Origin: Allacma fusca
Lineage: Eukaryota > Arthropoda > Collembola > Symphypleona > Sminthuridae
Assembly (NCBI GenBank): GCA_947179485.1
Contig: OX359245.1
Span: 32,537,067 to 32,601,066, forward strand
Direction of reading: 5' to 3'
Length of the DNA: 64,000 nucleotides
Position 1 is the stretch's first letter; each line of letters opens with the position of its first letter. The notes beneath the pieces were generated by a model that saw only the letters and a list, made by a program, of their open reading frames with translations, ran no database searches and was not told the origin of the DNA. Both the position numbers and the translations under genes were made by a program. This document shows positions 47,584 through 59,773 of this stretch, in pieces.

Positions 47584-49815
47584 TGTACGTGTGGATGGGA
47601 GCAAATTCCAAAAACAAATATGAATAAATTAAGGCAGCTCCAGATTAACTGCTATAAAGGGATAAATGATGGGAACTTTATCATGCTCTGTCAACTCTCA
47701 AAGCAAGACTGGTATTCCCTATATTTTAGACAGGCTTCCAGCAGGGTTGTTTACATTTGAATTTATCATATAATTACTTTTCAGATAACTTATTATTTGC
47801 AATTCAAAGCTGGGACTGGGAGCATACCCTACATGTATGCCTACAAGTAGGCAAAATTGTAGCCTATGCTAAAATTTTCAAATATTTTGTAGGTGATTGT
47901 ATGCATGTAGGCTGCATATTTCGAGGAAATAATTCTGCAATTTATATACGCTGTATGACGGTAGGTTGAACAAAGGGGTAAATCTTTTTGTTAAGGTTGT
48001 GGTAAGGTTGAACATATGGAAGTAGTTGCATGCCATGGACGTCATCTTAACCATAAGGGGGAATTATTGTGGGGTACTGGTGTTATTTGGGGGGGAGTAA
48101 TGTACATACATTTCAGAAATCTCCAATAAGTATGATCGTTCAGAAACCCTCGATTATATATTAAATTCATAGGGTTTTGTTATAAACTGTGCATTGGTGA
48201 AACGTTTGAAAATATTATTAAATAACGGAAGTGGTAAATGAGCATTGGATTCGTTCTCGTGTCTTACAAGTAATGTAATGGAAACGCAAGGGAACACATT
48301 CATAGATCTTTATACAAATTTAACTTACAACGAGGAATACAGTTTTGGTATTATTATATAATGAGTTTAAATTTAGAACCAGGATAAAAATTAATCTTAG
48401 AAATTAAATATTTTTTCATGCTAGGATGTGTGTACAGATGTCTCGTTAATTTTTTGTAAACTATAGCATTCATAATAACAAGCTGAGATTGTAATTATTA
48501 CTACAGAACTTACTACAGAATATAATCTCACGCTGATTTGACCAGTATTGAATACCCAGACACAATAACGTCATCATTAAAGGTTGTTCATCCCACATTA
48601 AGTAGTGGTGCATATTTCTCAAATACACAGGTGCACATAAAGATCCTTATGAGTTCGTATGTATTTTTGTAAGTTCAATTTATAAGAGCATGTGTCTTTC
48701 AATGGTGTGAATATCCCCGTATAATGTCCAGATAGTTAATACAATTTAGTTTCGATATAAAATGTAATAATTCATTACAGGTTTCACATTATTTGAAGTA
48801 GTTGATCTTTGAACCCCGCCGATGTGATTATGTGATGAGAAACATAGGGAATATGCTTAGAAAAAATATTATTTGCATGGAATAGTCACCGAAGCTACTT
48901 ACCTTTTATGACACTTTGATTTTGATGAAATGGAGCTTATTCCTGTTTTATGATATAACTGCATATGTAGATATTCCCACCAACTCCCAGCTAATCCCCT
49001 GCCAATATTAGCATTTAGCTCAGTATTTTTTTGGTAACTCTGATTATTTTATCATAAATTCAGGTATATTATTTATTGATGATTAAAAGTAAAAATCCTC
49101 TTCATTTCACGGGAGGATAATATCCGGTCTACTGAATGTCTGAGTAAAGTGAGACCTGTCAGTTAGCATTTTATCTGAAGTGATATGACTTATGTGCGTG
49201 AGCTCACCGTTGGAATATCTACATTCGGTCGTCGTTCAAGTTCAATTCCTTTTACGATCGTTGACATCAGACGACTGATTATTTCCGAATAAATAATTTA
49301 TTCATTTTGCTTCTGTCAAACTTTTTGCACATAAATCTATAGTGCACACCTAACCTATTAAAAGGTCACTACAAGTTGGCTAGGTTGTAGAAAGGCAATG
49401 TCTTGTTAGATCATTTCACCACGAATTGTACCTCCACTTTCCCAGCATGAAATTATATTTTTTTTTATTTATTCAAAACGTCTCGTCAGGGTATTTTACA
49501 CTGGTAAAGTGGATTTAATATTAAAGTAAACACTGAATTCAGGACTGACATTAATATTTGAGCCCACAAACAAGTTTCTCATTTATATTTACAGTCTACG
49601 TAAATAACAACCAAGATATGAATAATCAACAGAACAATCTAAAGCTAAAAAAGCAGCCGTAAAAAAAACTGAGCAGTTAGACCAAGTATAACCGTTTACG
49701 TTACCAAAATAGCGTTAAACTAGTTGTTAAGAGAGGATAATAACCGCACCCTTATCAATGCAGGGAAAACAAGTGTTGTTTGGTTGGGTATACAAAACGT
49801 TATTCCCATTGAGCA
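47584..49815. other. Region between BTB paralogues
   Basis: No gene seen. It includes the promoter of the downstream BTB gene and a repeat at 47805-47960. The remainder is AT-rich unique-looking sequence. Confidence 0.45.
47805..47960. mobile_element. Partial copy of TAGGC-family MITE
   Basis: Starts CAAAGCTGGG and runs through GCATACCCTACATGTATGCC and GCAAAATTGTAG to TATATACGCTG. It matches the left part of the complete element at 60782-61879. The right half is absent and no target duplication can be assigned. Confidence 0.65.
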
Positions 49816-52800
49816 TTACACTTGGAAAATATGAGATAGGTCAATAAAGAGAAAGCAGTTCTTCCCAGTAGTCATCGAGGCCACAACTCGCATGTTTCCC
49901 ATTTCCAATATTGCATTCGGTTCTATGGACATATATTGAGTCTGAAATGTATAAAGGAAGGAAAATATACCGTTAAGACTTAAAATGTTATCTCATATTA
50001 CCAGTCCCGTATCCAATGAATGAAATTTGTTATAGACTAACATAAGCGTTTGCCTTCTTCTTCCCAGATATTTCATCCCAATTAGCAACTTCCATTTCTT
50101 CATAGAGACTACTGTCCAAGGTAATATTTGACGGAGCGAATCCCAGTGTAAAGCTATTGTAGTCAGTATTTACACAATAATTTACTAGGAAGCGTTTATC
50201 TCCTATGCAATAAGAGAAGAGCCCTGCAATGTATTCTCTGTAAATAATCAAGTATTATGCTCCAATTAAAATTATTAAATTCTGGACTGAATAACCAGCA
50301 AAGGCGATAGACATTTAGTATTTTAGAAAATTTCCCCAGATTTTACGAAATTTGCTTTACCCCGTTAGCTTAAAAATTATGGTTACAGCGGTGAAGGAAG
50401 AAATCACTATATTTTTTTTGGAACAGGTCAAATTGAAAAGTTTGAAAGTGTTTGTTACCAGTTTTATCTTTTTTTCCAAATCGTTTTTTATCGCTAAGTT
50501 GCAGGAAATTTTACAGACTTTTCAGATATGTATCAAGCAGGCATCAGCGTTGACAATTGATGACAAGACCCGTAAAAACAGAAAGCAAGATTGGGGAAAT
50601 CCGTAATTTCATCGTCATTGAAAATCATTCATATCACATTATTACATCCTTGTGAATACTACAGTAAGATCTATTTACACTACCTACATACAGGTGATAA
50701 TAGCACTTAACACAGAAACAGAACTTACTCATCACTGACGAATCCAAAGGTTTCAGTTGCTTTTTGACGAATCTCCGACGGTTGTTGGCAACACTCGCGA
50801 CTCGCACGAGATAGAAAGAAATTGTGGGGTTGAGGTTGGACCAGCGATAGTGAAGTATCATTTCCTATCATGTATGTACAAATTCAAATTATTTGTATGT
50901 ACAACAAAAATCGGTGTTTGAACAATCATAATTATATTCTGCTGGTATGAATTACGTTCAGCGTCAAAAACTATCCAACCCCAGTCCTTAGTAACTCAAT
51001 TCAACTTTCCTCCATATTTGTACGCAAAAATATCTCCGAAATCGAAATAATACATCTGTATTGGGAATTGTTTTTTTAATTACTGATAACTTTAGCCTCG
51101 GAAAATCACCACAAAATTTCCCGTAATACCATGGCGTGTGTTGTAGGAATTCTGAAACTAACTGAAATCATGTAATAAAAGATTACATGATTTTCCTACA
51201 AAAAGGACCACTATCTTGAGTCAACCTGCCTAAGTGTAATTTAAAGAGTAGTACTTTACTAACAAAATATCTGGGGCAAAATAATTCTTCAACACATACA
51301 TATATGCACAAGAGTAATTGCATAAAAGCATTAGCCCTTTTCTGTTTTGACATTAAATTGAATTTGCAAAAAAGTAATTACAAAAATACTCGTTCACACC
51401 CTGCAAGTATATACACACTTAATTTTGAAATCAAAATATCTGGAAATGCAACTTACTAAGAACTACCGTACAGACATATTTTCCCGTGGGTTGAACCATA
51501 TCCAAATCTCGCTTTATCAGTGCAGCACTACCCTCCAATTCAGATGACCTAGATATTTTATTCAAAATTTCCTGACAACCGATGCTGTGTAGCAGGGCCT
51601 TCCTTATAAAACCTACTTTGCTACCAATTTTGAATAATTATCTCATTATCTAGGTTCTTGATTCCTTTCTCTATTTCGTTGACTTCCCGGTCCTGTTGAG
51701 ATATTTTAAGGCCGAGATGGGCTACTTCATTACTGAGATTATTTAGATCTGCCAACATCTTTCCATCCAGTTTTACATTTAATAGTTCTTCCTTCACATG
51801 GTTTACGAATGTGTTTGAATTCCTCTTTGCAATCTCACAACGGAGCTGGTTGATTTGAAGGTTAAAATTATATTTCAAGTTCTCTAATTCGTACTTAGCA
51901 ATAAACGCTTCCGCTTCCGTCCTTTTCAGCTTGATTTTAGTAGCTCCTCCACTTTATAGAATAAACAACGGCTATAATAATTACATTACGATCCCCTTCT
52001 GTGTTCAAGATTATCAAATATTCATATAAGCATCCTTATACTATAAGAACCTCTTTCTATTAAAAAACTCCTACTTGAGAATCAAAGCCAACACAATAAT
52101 AATTACAAAAGTTAAATGAAATAGCTCACATAGACTCCCTGGTAAGCTCCCTTTCCTTTTTCTGCTTCAAATACCTTCGAGGTAGTTTGTTAAACTGATT
52201 CCGTGGTTTACTATTGCCTGCAGATCTAAAAATTTACAAGCAGAGTTACTGTTCAAAACTTTTACCTGAGTAAACAAACTCTGCCAAGAGAAAATTTGAG
52301 TACTTAATTAATGTGTAGTTCAATATTTGCATTAATAAAAATGGGCTTACAAGTAGCAAAATCAAAGCCAACTTGTTAAAAAGTTGTTGATTAAACCCTT
52401 ATTTAATCTCAATTAATTATTAATCGCTAGATGAATAAATTGTTCTAGAAATTTACAAGAACTCACTTGTTCCAGCATTCCAACATTGCTTCTTTTTCTT
52501 CAACCGACAGAAGCACCAGAGGTAAAACATAATTCCGAAATTCCATTTTTGTCATGTTGGGAAACCGAACGTAAGGAATCAGTGATTCGAATACCCAGCG
52601 CATGCTTTCTGAATCGATTTGCTTTGACAATTTTTTCAGATTGTGCACTCCCCATCTGAACAAAATAATCTAAAAATTATGGTTGAAGATTTCAAATTGG
52701 GCTTCCAATTATCGATTTGAATACCTTAGCACAGCTTTGTAAACGTCCAATTCAGAATTAACAGCAAGTTCATCATCCCTCAGAATAACCATAAAATCCT

Positions 52801-53520
52801 CCACCAATAAATCCAGGAATGTATCCCCACGGAGGATTTGGGCAGCGTTCCTAAAGAAGCGTGTAGCTGATTGTTTGTGGTGTATATTTTTTTAAACTAA
52901 TATTTTATGTAAAATCCAAGCAAACAAATAAATAATACTTTAAAATATACTCCCGTGCTAATTTGGCCAAAACATCTTTAGCATCCAAAGTTTTGAACAA
53001 AAGCCAAGCACGACAAGCAATATCACCATTAAACGATGCTTGCCCCACAGGAACTAATTGGGTCAATTTCTGAAAAATATCCTTGTTAAGATCTTGGAGT
53101 TCGTATCTATCTGCAGCTTCAATCTGAGAGCATGCCTCGTGCATTGTTTTATACTCCCACGTATAATGCCCAAACATAAACTAAATAAAAATAAGACAAT
53201 AATTATTACAAAATCTATAATTTTTAAATGTTTGCGATATTGATAAATATTTGAAATCAGGAATTACTTGAATGATGCATTGAAATTGTGCTGGAGCCAT
53301 GTCTGTGATTTCATAAGCATCCCTTTGAACTTCCAGGATATTGCAAAACTTTTGTGATGAGAACTTCAGTAGCGCTTTGCTAAGGTAATGTTTGCATGGT
53401 GAATTTGATTGTGAGTTTTTTACAATAAAAATTGCGTTTCTGGAAACATCTACTCGTCCCTTATATGTGAAGATGCGTTCTTTCCGCTTATTTACCCAGG
53501 ATTTTTGTCTTAGATCTACG
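49816..53520 (-). pseudogene. BTB-BACK-coiled-coil paralogue, frameshifted
   Basis: Colinear with the gene at 43902-47583. Exons: up to about 53520-53268, 53180-52939, 52850-52725, 52655-52467, 52225-52130, 51951-51457, 50864-50729, 50237-50042, 49941-49816. Exons 2, 3 and 8 have exactly the same lengths as in the sister gene (242, 126 and 196 bp). Exon 6, the coiled coil, is out of step by one base: the frame coding for NLDNEIIIQNW ends in TAG near 51621-51626, while the following residues (GSKVGFIRKALLHS...YVCTVVL), which align with the sister protein, are in another frame. The first exon has no in-frame ATG before the BTB domain; the only nearby ATG meets TAA two codons later. Either a recent pseudogene or a gene with a missed first exon plus a sequence error. 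Confidence 0.75.
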
Positions 53521-54338
53521 TTGTTTTGAAGGTTCTCCCTACTAGTTTATGTCATTGTGGGAAATGTGCCTGTCGATTTTTTCCCCCTCCTTGCAGGTGT
53601 TGGCAGTTGCTCAAATGGTTTTTGAATTCAGGAGTTAGCATCTATATTTGTAGCCATACATGTACATATGTATGTATATATAGAGCACCTGAGATATCCT
53701 ATCGGAATAAAATCCCTGTGTTTGTGTAGTACATATAATATTTTATAGGTTATTCTGCCGCATTATCAAAGGGGTATACATTGGTCCGTGCTTATTGTTA
53801 GTTAGCTGAAGTATGGAATATTGAAAACCATGGAGCCAAAGCTTTAGAGGCAATAACAGGAGATTATTACCTATATTCTGTTATTTACTTCGCCGTGTTT
53901 GGATATTGGATTACATAATGTAGCTGCTGAAGTAGTGAACAACGAACATAGAACCATATGAGTGCATAATATTTCATTCAAACAGTTGTCACTATCCCGA
54001 AACAATTTTTATTATACTTACACGATTTTCCTAATTTTTGACTCGTGTTTTGAAACAAACCAAAATTTGTAAACTAATTTTGAAACAAATCCCCTATGAC
54101 GATCTAGCGTGCTCTCAGGAATTGTCATAAGAATTCAGCTAAGGATTCTAAACTTGACAATTAGTTATCTTCAAACACTGCAATCACCACAAAATTAGTG
54201 AATTCTATTCGTTAGAAATATATCGAGAGATATACACTGTCTGAATATATTAGGAATGAGCTAGAAATTACGCGGTAAAAATTAGGGGAAATTATACATT
54301 AAATTATAATGATAAGATTCTGGGGAAATAAGAAATAA
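53521..54338. other. Intergenic, no feature seen
   Basis: No gene or clear repeat. AT-rich sequence between the second BTB copy and the Helitron end. Confidence 0.45.
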
Positions 54339-54890
54339 CTAGCAGTATAGCCACCGCCTGCGTCGGTGGTTTACAGGGTTTCTCTTAAAAAGAGTACGAA
54401 GGAGGATAGTTTTTATTAAATATGTAACGTTACATGTTTCAAAACTTCCTTAAGTACACAATTGCTTGTTTACGTTCTTTCACATTTGCCCATCCTTGCT
54501 CTGCCGTGTCCGTTGCAACTACCTTTATAATATATTCTGACTTACCTCTGCAAAATGCATCATATACATAGTTGACCATGCGAAAAAACGGGTTTTGGCA
54601 AATAAATACCAACTTTCTTAAAACTTTGTCCTTCAGATTTATTAATGGACATCAAAGCTTACTCTAATAGGAAACTCCCTTCGCTTTGAAACAAATGGGT
54701 AGTCACAATCATTCAGGTAATCCGGGGAATAAATAAAGCTTCTCCAGCGGCTCTGCCTGTTAGAACAGTCGCGAATATTAAATTTTCTTGTAGTTGTGTA
54801 ATAATTTAAACGGGTTATTAGACCTTTACCCAGCGTTGTATTAAGGTTCCGTAATAGTATTACACTTGCGCCAACAGGCATTAATGACAA
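54339..54890 (-). mobile_element. Helitron 3' part with helicase fragment
   Basis: On the minus strand the sequence ends with hairpin CCACCG-ACGCAGG-CGGTGG (54351-54369) and CTATACTGCTAG, followed by host T: a canonical Helitron 3' end. Upstream (54642-54890) is a piece of the PIF1-like helicase C-terminus: GASVILLRNLNTTLG, then [17 protein letters not shown], then after an in-frame stop [17 protein letters not shown]. The Rep part and 5' end are not present; the coding fragment is broken. Confidence 0.8.
54642..54890 (-). pseudogene. Helitron PIF1-like helicase fragment
   Basis: 82 codons then a stop, after which the next conserved helicase motif (NKSEGQSF, normally contiguous) is read in the same frame. 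Truncated at the 5' side. Non-functional remnant of the Helitron helicase. Confidence 0.8.
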
Positions 54891-54942
54891 GCTATATATG
54901 CAACTTGTGTAATGTGTATGGGAGAGGACGCGGCACGTCAGC

Positions 54943-55412
54943 TAGGATTTGAACTTGGGACAATTTTTTGTTCCCTCAGACAATTCCGTCCCTTTCCGAA
55001 AGTATCGGGACAAAAGAAGTTCGTCCCGATACCGTCCTGAAATAATATTAGGACAAAAATTTAAAACCTCGGGGTGTCCGGTCCGAATCATGATCCCAGT
55101 CTTAAAAGAAATGCTCCAAATTCAACTGTTTATATAAGAGCACCTCCAGTAATAGTAAAAGTTTATTTTAAGAAGTGTTCATATAGAACATCAAATTTTA
55201 AACGGAATAATTCCTGTACATAATAATTTACGGCAATATTTATTAAAGCATCTTTTTCTGTCCCGATCTATTGTTCCCTCCCGTCCCGAAATCTTCGGGA
55301 AAAAAAAGCTCGTCCCGATTCCGTCCTGACATAACATGGGAACAAAATGTTTGTCCCGAAACTGTCCCGTTCCCGTCCCGAAAACATCGGAGCGTGCCGA
55401 ACAGAAGCCCTA
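54943..55412. mobile_element. hAT-like MITE, GTCCCG family
   Basis: 470 bp with imperfect inverted ends (TAGGATTTGAACTTGGGAC; complement of TAGGGCTTCTGTTCGGCAC). Both subterminal parts are filled with GTCCCG/CGGGAC motifs (54955-55110 and 55255-55395). Flanking octamers ACGTCAGC and GCGTTAGC agree at 6 of 8 positions, both differences being transitions. An old hAT-like insertion. Confidence 0.6.
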
Positions 55413-55536
55413 GCGTTAGCTCATCAGCTGTAGCTGGCTGAAGCGCTCTGAGTGCTCTCAAATACACACGTTGCGTATATAGCATACTGTATGTAAAACA
55501 ATGGGAGAGCATCATGATATACATGTATGCAACGTC

Positions 55537-57380
55537 CCTAGTAGAAATAATGGTAACAGGAACGTAAATGCAATGTCAAATCGGGACGTCATTTGGTCGC
55601 AAGGACGTACACATTTGACGTGCATGTGAATAACAAATGTCCGCTTTTTTAACGTAAATAGGACCTTACTTAATTACGTTCAGCGGACGTTCATCGCGCG
55701 ACGTGCATACGACGTAACATAAAACGGTTTCATTTACGTAAATAATGCACTTTCAAACAACCGACGCCTCTACAGTTGCTAATTTGTATGCAAAAAAACG
55801 AAAACATTTTAATCGAATCAGCAATTTATTTTATTTTCAAACATCTTGTTTTACAAAAACATGTATAAAATATGTTAATGCCGTAAGTACAGCAAATTAG
55901 TAGTGTTGGTCTGAAATAGAGATCGTAACTCGACATGAGACCAAACTGCGCATAGAGTTCTTCAGCCAATATTTGATACACTCTTCAATAGATTTCTATG
56001 TTGCTCTTTGCTCGATCAATTGAACGCTACCTATAATACATTTGTGAAATGTATGGTATTAGACAATTTGATGTGTTATAAGTAAATCATATGAATAGTA
56101 ATATAGTACGAACTTAATTAATTCAAAGGAATAATTTACCTGTAGTTTCACCACTCTGGGAAATTCTTGAATCCCAGTTTTGGGAGTCCAGTTTTTCTTA
56201 ATGACGCCTTTCCAGTTAAGTTGACTAGCAACGTAATTTCTAAAAACGTTGTTCAGGATGCGTTGAGTAGATTCCTGGGCTCCACTTCCTGCTGTGGTTG
56301 CATTGAAAGGTACCTATTGACATACATAAATACGTAATACTTAGCTGGAATCTTATTTTAATTAACTAATTATTTATTATAATTGTTACAAACAGTTATA
56401 AACAGAAAAAACTCTGGCACCCACTATCTTTAAGTTGTTCGCCATTTGAAGAAATGATTTTAATATGCGGAGGTCATATTGACTCCAGTGGAAGGCGAGG
56501 GCATTCTTCTGGGACATCTAAAAAGAAATTATTAAATTGCTTTAACCTCACCATAAAATCTAGAACGTCATAAATTTTTTGCTCCACAAGCTAACACTAA
56601 TTATTATTAATTTCTGAATTCAAAGTATTAATAGGCATAAATTAATTCATTCGCAGTAAAAATTTGTCATAGAATAGGTATATGGATGATATGGTCTCAG
56701 CCCGAAAAGAATCCTGAATAAAGAAAAGAATAAAGGATAGAGAGGTATAGAATTTGTAACAACACTTGAAACTGTTCGCGATTAGTTGAAACTGGTTCAC
56801 TGGGGTTTGATAATGATTCTAATTCTACATCAACGGCCCTGGTTAATATTCTTCAAAGATGACGCTCATTAACTGTTTTTTCTAGTGACAATGATATCTA
56901 AAACTTAATGTGTAAAATGTACCCAATAATTTTGCATCAACAGTAAATATAAGGTTGTATAATATTTTAAAAATTAACTTACCGAGCTGAACAACAGAGG
57001 AATAGCCGTTTGGGATGATGTTTGGGAGATTTGGAAAACTCAAGATGGGCTGACTCTCATGTTTTTGGTTTAACTGCATGGGGATTCAGACTTGCACACA
57101 GACATGCGCATATGCCTTATAACATCTAAAATATTGGAACGGTAAGAACGTTGACGAGACGTTCATGTTACCTGCTTAGGAGCTATATGTATTGTGGTAA
57201 AATGTTGACGTTCCTATTCAGCCTGATTTACCATCAATATTTTACGTACATGATAAGTAGTCCTTGAAACGTCGGGTTTACATAAAGATTTTTTGATTGC
57301 TGAAAGCAATGGTCTCTTTGACGACATTTGACGTTCCTGACCATCACCGGACGTAAGTGTTACCAATAGCTTCTACTAGG
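55537..57380 (-). mobile_element. DNA transposon with CCTAGTAGAA ends and DUF4806-like gene
   Basis: 1844 bp with perfect 10-bp ends CCTAGTAGAA / TTCTACTAGG; the similarity continues inward (GGTAACA...ACGT at both sides). Subterminal zones at 55560-55740 and 57140-57360 are rich in GACGT/ACGTC motifs. No target duplication could be recognised. It carries a small multi-exon gene on the minus strand. Confidence 0.6.
56016..56517 (-). CDS. DUF4806-like transposon-borne gene (C-terminal exons)
   Basis: Three exons joined in phase: 56517-56425, 56313-56140, 56030-56016 (stop TGA). The encoded segment YDLRILKSFLQMANN, then QRILNNVFRNYVASQLNWKG and KKNWTPKTGI, resembles the DUF4806 domain found in many invertebrate, often repeat-associated, proteins (function unknown). 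A possible first exon at 57079-56983 begins with ATG and has a good donor, but its phase does not fit exon 2, so the 5' part is unresolved. It sits wholly between the inverted ends of the surrounding element. Confidence 0.5.
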
Positions 57381-57642
57381 GGTGTGTATAATTGGGAGAC
57401 AGTCAGCTGACGCGGAGCGGAGCCGTGAGCGGTCAGCCATAGCCGTCAGCTCATTAATACATGTAGCGCGCTCTCCCATTGCATTACATATAGCTTGCTA
57501 TATGACTGAACTGACTGCACTGCGTATCAGCAGTCAGTCAGTTCTGATGTTGACTTGAGTAAGTCTTATGACGCGGGCGGAGGGAAATATAAAGTTTATG
57601 CCACGACCAAATTATTGTATTAGTGATGAAGGTCATAATGGG
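57381..57642. repeat. Copy of CTCTCCCATTGCATTACA module
   Basis: Contains GTCAGCTGACGCGGAGCGG and GCGCTCTCCCATTGCATTAC, followed by ATATAGCTTGCTATAT. Related modules occur at 55440-55520 (inverted relative to this one), 54885-54942 and about 24690-24735. Element boundaries not resolved. Confidence 0.4.
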
Positions 57643-57650
57643 GTCAGCAC

Positions 57651-58482
57651 TAGTGCTGTCCATGGGAACGGAAATTTGGTACCCATACCTGTTCCTGTAC
57701 CTGTACCCATTTTTTCAGGAACAAAAGCAATGGTCCTGTTCCTGTTCCCATAAAAATGGGTACCAATTCAAAGTTCCTGGACCTGTTCCTGCAGGAACAG
57801 GAATGTTCCTGTTCCTGTTCCCAAAAGTACTTAAAGACTAGCAGAAAAGTACAACCTACACATTTATGCCCCAGGTAACTCTATTTATGCATAGATTTAA
57901 AAAACCAAATATCACATCGACTTTATTAAAAACAAATAACAGCACACCATCTCCAATACCTTTAGCTACTCGAATTTAAATGATAATTCAGTAACAGTCA
58001 TTAAATTAATCATCGCAGCGCAAAGTGCAGTAGAAACTGAAATTAGCTAAGACAAGTAGCACTTTCAATTTACTTTTGCTGAACTAACAAGGATAAGAGC
58101 ACGCTGGAGTTTTCTGAGCTACAATTTTGGGTTTAAGTTTCAGAGAGTTCCATTTTTGCCACGTGTTAAATAATTATTATTTATTATTTTGTAAAATAAT
58201 AACGTGGAAAAGAGTGACTTATTTGAAATGTTGCGACGTATTTTTAAAATAATATTTTATTTGTGAGATATTTTTATATTATAAGCTTCATGTGAATACC
58301 AGGTAGGTACACGTTTTGTTCCTGTTCCCAAACCCGCTTTTGTTCCCATATTTTGGGAACAATTTCTATGTTCCCAAACGTTCCCAAAGTGTTTTGGGAA
58401 CAAAATTTGTGTTCCCGTACGCACCCATTCCTGTTCCTGTTCCCAAAAACCTGGGTGGCTCCTGTTCCCATGGACAGCACTA
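57651..58482. mobile_element. hAT-like MITE, CCTGTTCC family, complete
   Basis: 832 bp with perfect 19-bp inverted ends (TAGTGCTGTCCATGGGAAC) and a perfect 8-bp target duplication GTCAGCAC at 57643-57650 and 58483-58490. The zones inside both ends (57670-57830 and 58315-58470) are arrays of GTTCCTGTTCC/GGGAACA motifs. The centre is AT-rich and non-coding. The TAG start, 8-bp duplication and subterminal repeats fit a non-autonomous hAT element. Confidence 0.85.
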
Positions 58483-58490
58483 GTCAGCAC

Positions 58491-59773
58491 AGGGGCTCTG
58501 GTGCCCCGCGCATAGCTGGAGTGCCTATTGCTGACATACTTGCCTACGATTGCTTTTATTACGGATTACGTCGGATTACCATATGCCGAACTATTTTCAA
58601 TTTTCAAATAAACGTTCTGAAATGCTCCTACACTATGCAGTCAAATTTTGCGCTTACATATATCCAATCCCATATTTAGGGCCATCGTGTACGCTATGTA
58701 CCAATCATTGCTCAAAAATGATGCATATACAATATAATGCTTTACGAATCTAGTTTGTGTCTAACAATAAGTCCTCCAGCATATACACAATTGCATGTAC
58801 TTGAGACTAAAACCCAGAGATTAAAAACTAAGTGTAATTGCCATTTAATTCTCTCCTCTGAATTGATCATAAAACAAATGCACAAAATGTCCACTATTCC
58901 AAATCAACCGTAGGAATCTAGACAAAGAGCATGTTTTTTCGTATTTGTTTTGAGTTGCGGCCTGACAATCAAGCAAAATGTAGAATTTAGATTTATCGGT
59001 CATGTTCCCAGTTTACGAAGGGATGAAAAACAGTAAAAATTGTGCTAGATAACCCTGAAAATCCTAATTTCCGATTAAAAGTAAAATTTAAGATTAGAAT
59101 AAGAAATTTCAATTAAATGTTCATGATTGAACTGACTATCTGTTATCGGACGAGTCGTCGAATCTGAGCGTGAATTGAACCTTTTATTTTAAAGTTCAAT
59201 TTGAGTGAACGAGACTGAACGTAAAAAGATTGAACTGATTGTGAGTTTGAATGGTGTAACCAATAATAACAATGAATTGAACATGAGTAAATACTATGCG
59301 GAAGAAAATTAAGAAATTAAAATGAACTAAACTTGAATAAATTATTGAACTTTTCTGCCAAAATTGCTTGCTTAGCATTAAAGTTACGGTTTTGATTGTA
59401 AATTAGATTTTGCATTAGCATATCTGTAGCAATTGAGGTTTCTAGTTAGGAAGAAAATTTATTGGATATATTACAGTTCTACCCCACCCGCCTACGAAAT
59501 TTTGTAGTTGTCATAATCAACAATGGAATGTCATACTACCAAATAGGTACATATAAAAATCGTCTATAAAATGTAGTTGTGCATTTTGAAAATTTTGACG
59601 ACCCAGGGAAACCCGTTTAGCGGAAAAAATAAAATCGGGCCACAAAAAAGGGTAAGCAATTGTATTCACGTTATATAAGTTGGTATGATTTTAATTTGTA
59701 ACAATAAGTGTAGCATTATGTACCCGGAACGTTGTCAGTTTTAATGATCGCAAGTAAACAATAATTCCTTAAT
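58491..59773. other. Intergenic with TTGAAC-rich stretch
   Basis: No gene. About 59100-59360 has many TTGAAC/GTTCAA motifs (for example ATTGAACTGA, GAATTGAAC, CTTGAAT), resembling the subterminal arrays of the other elements, but no ends were found. Confidence 0.4.
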
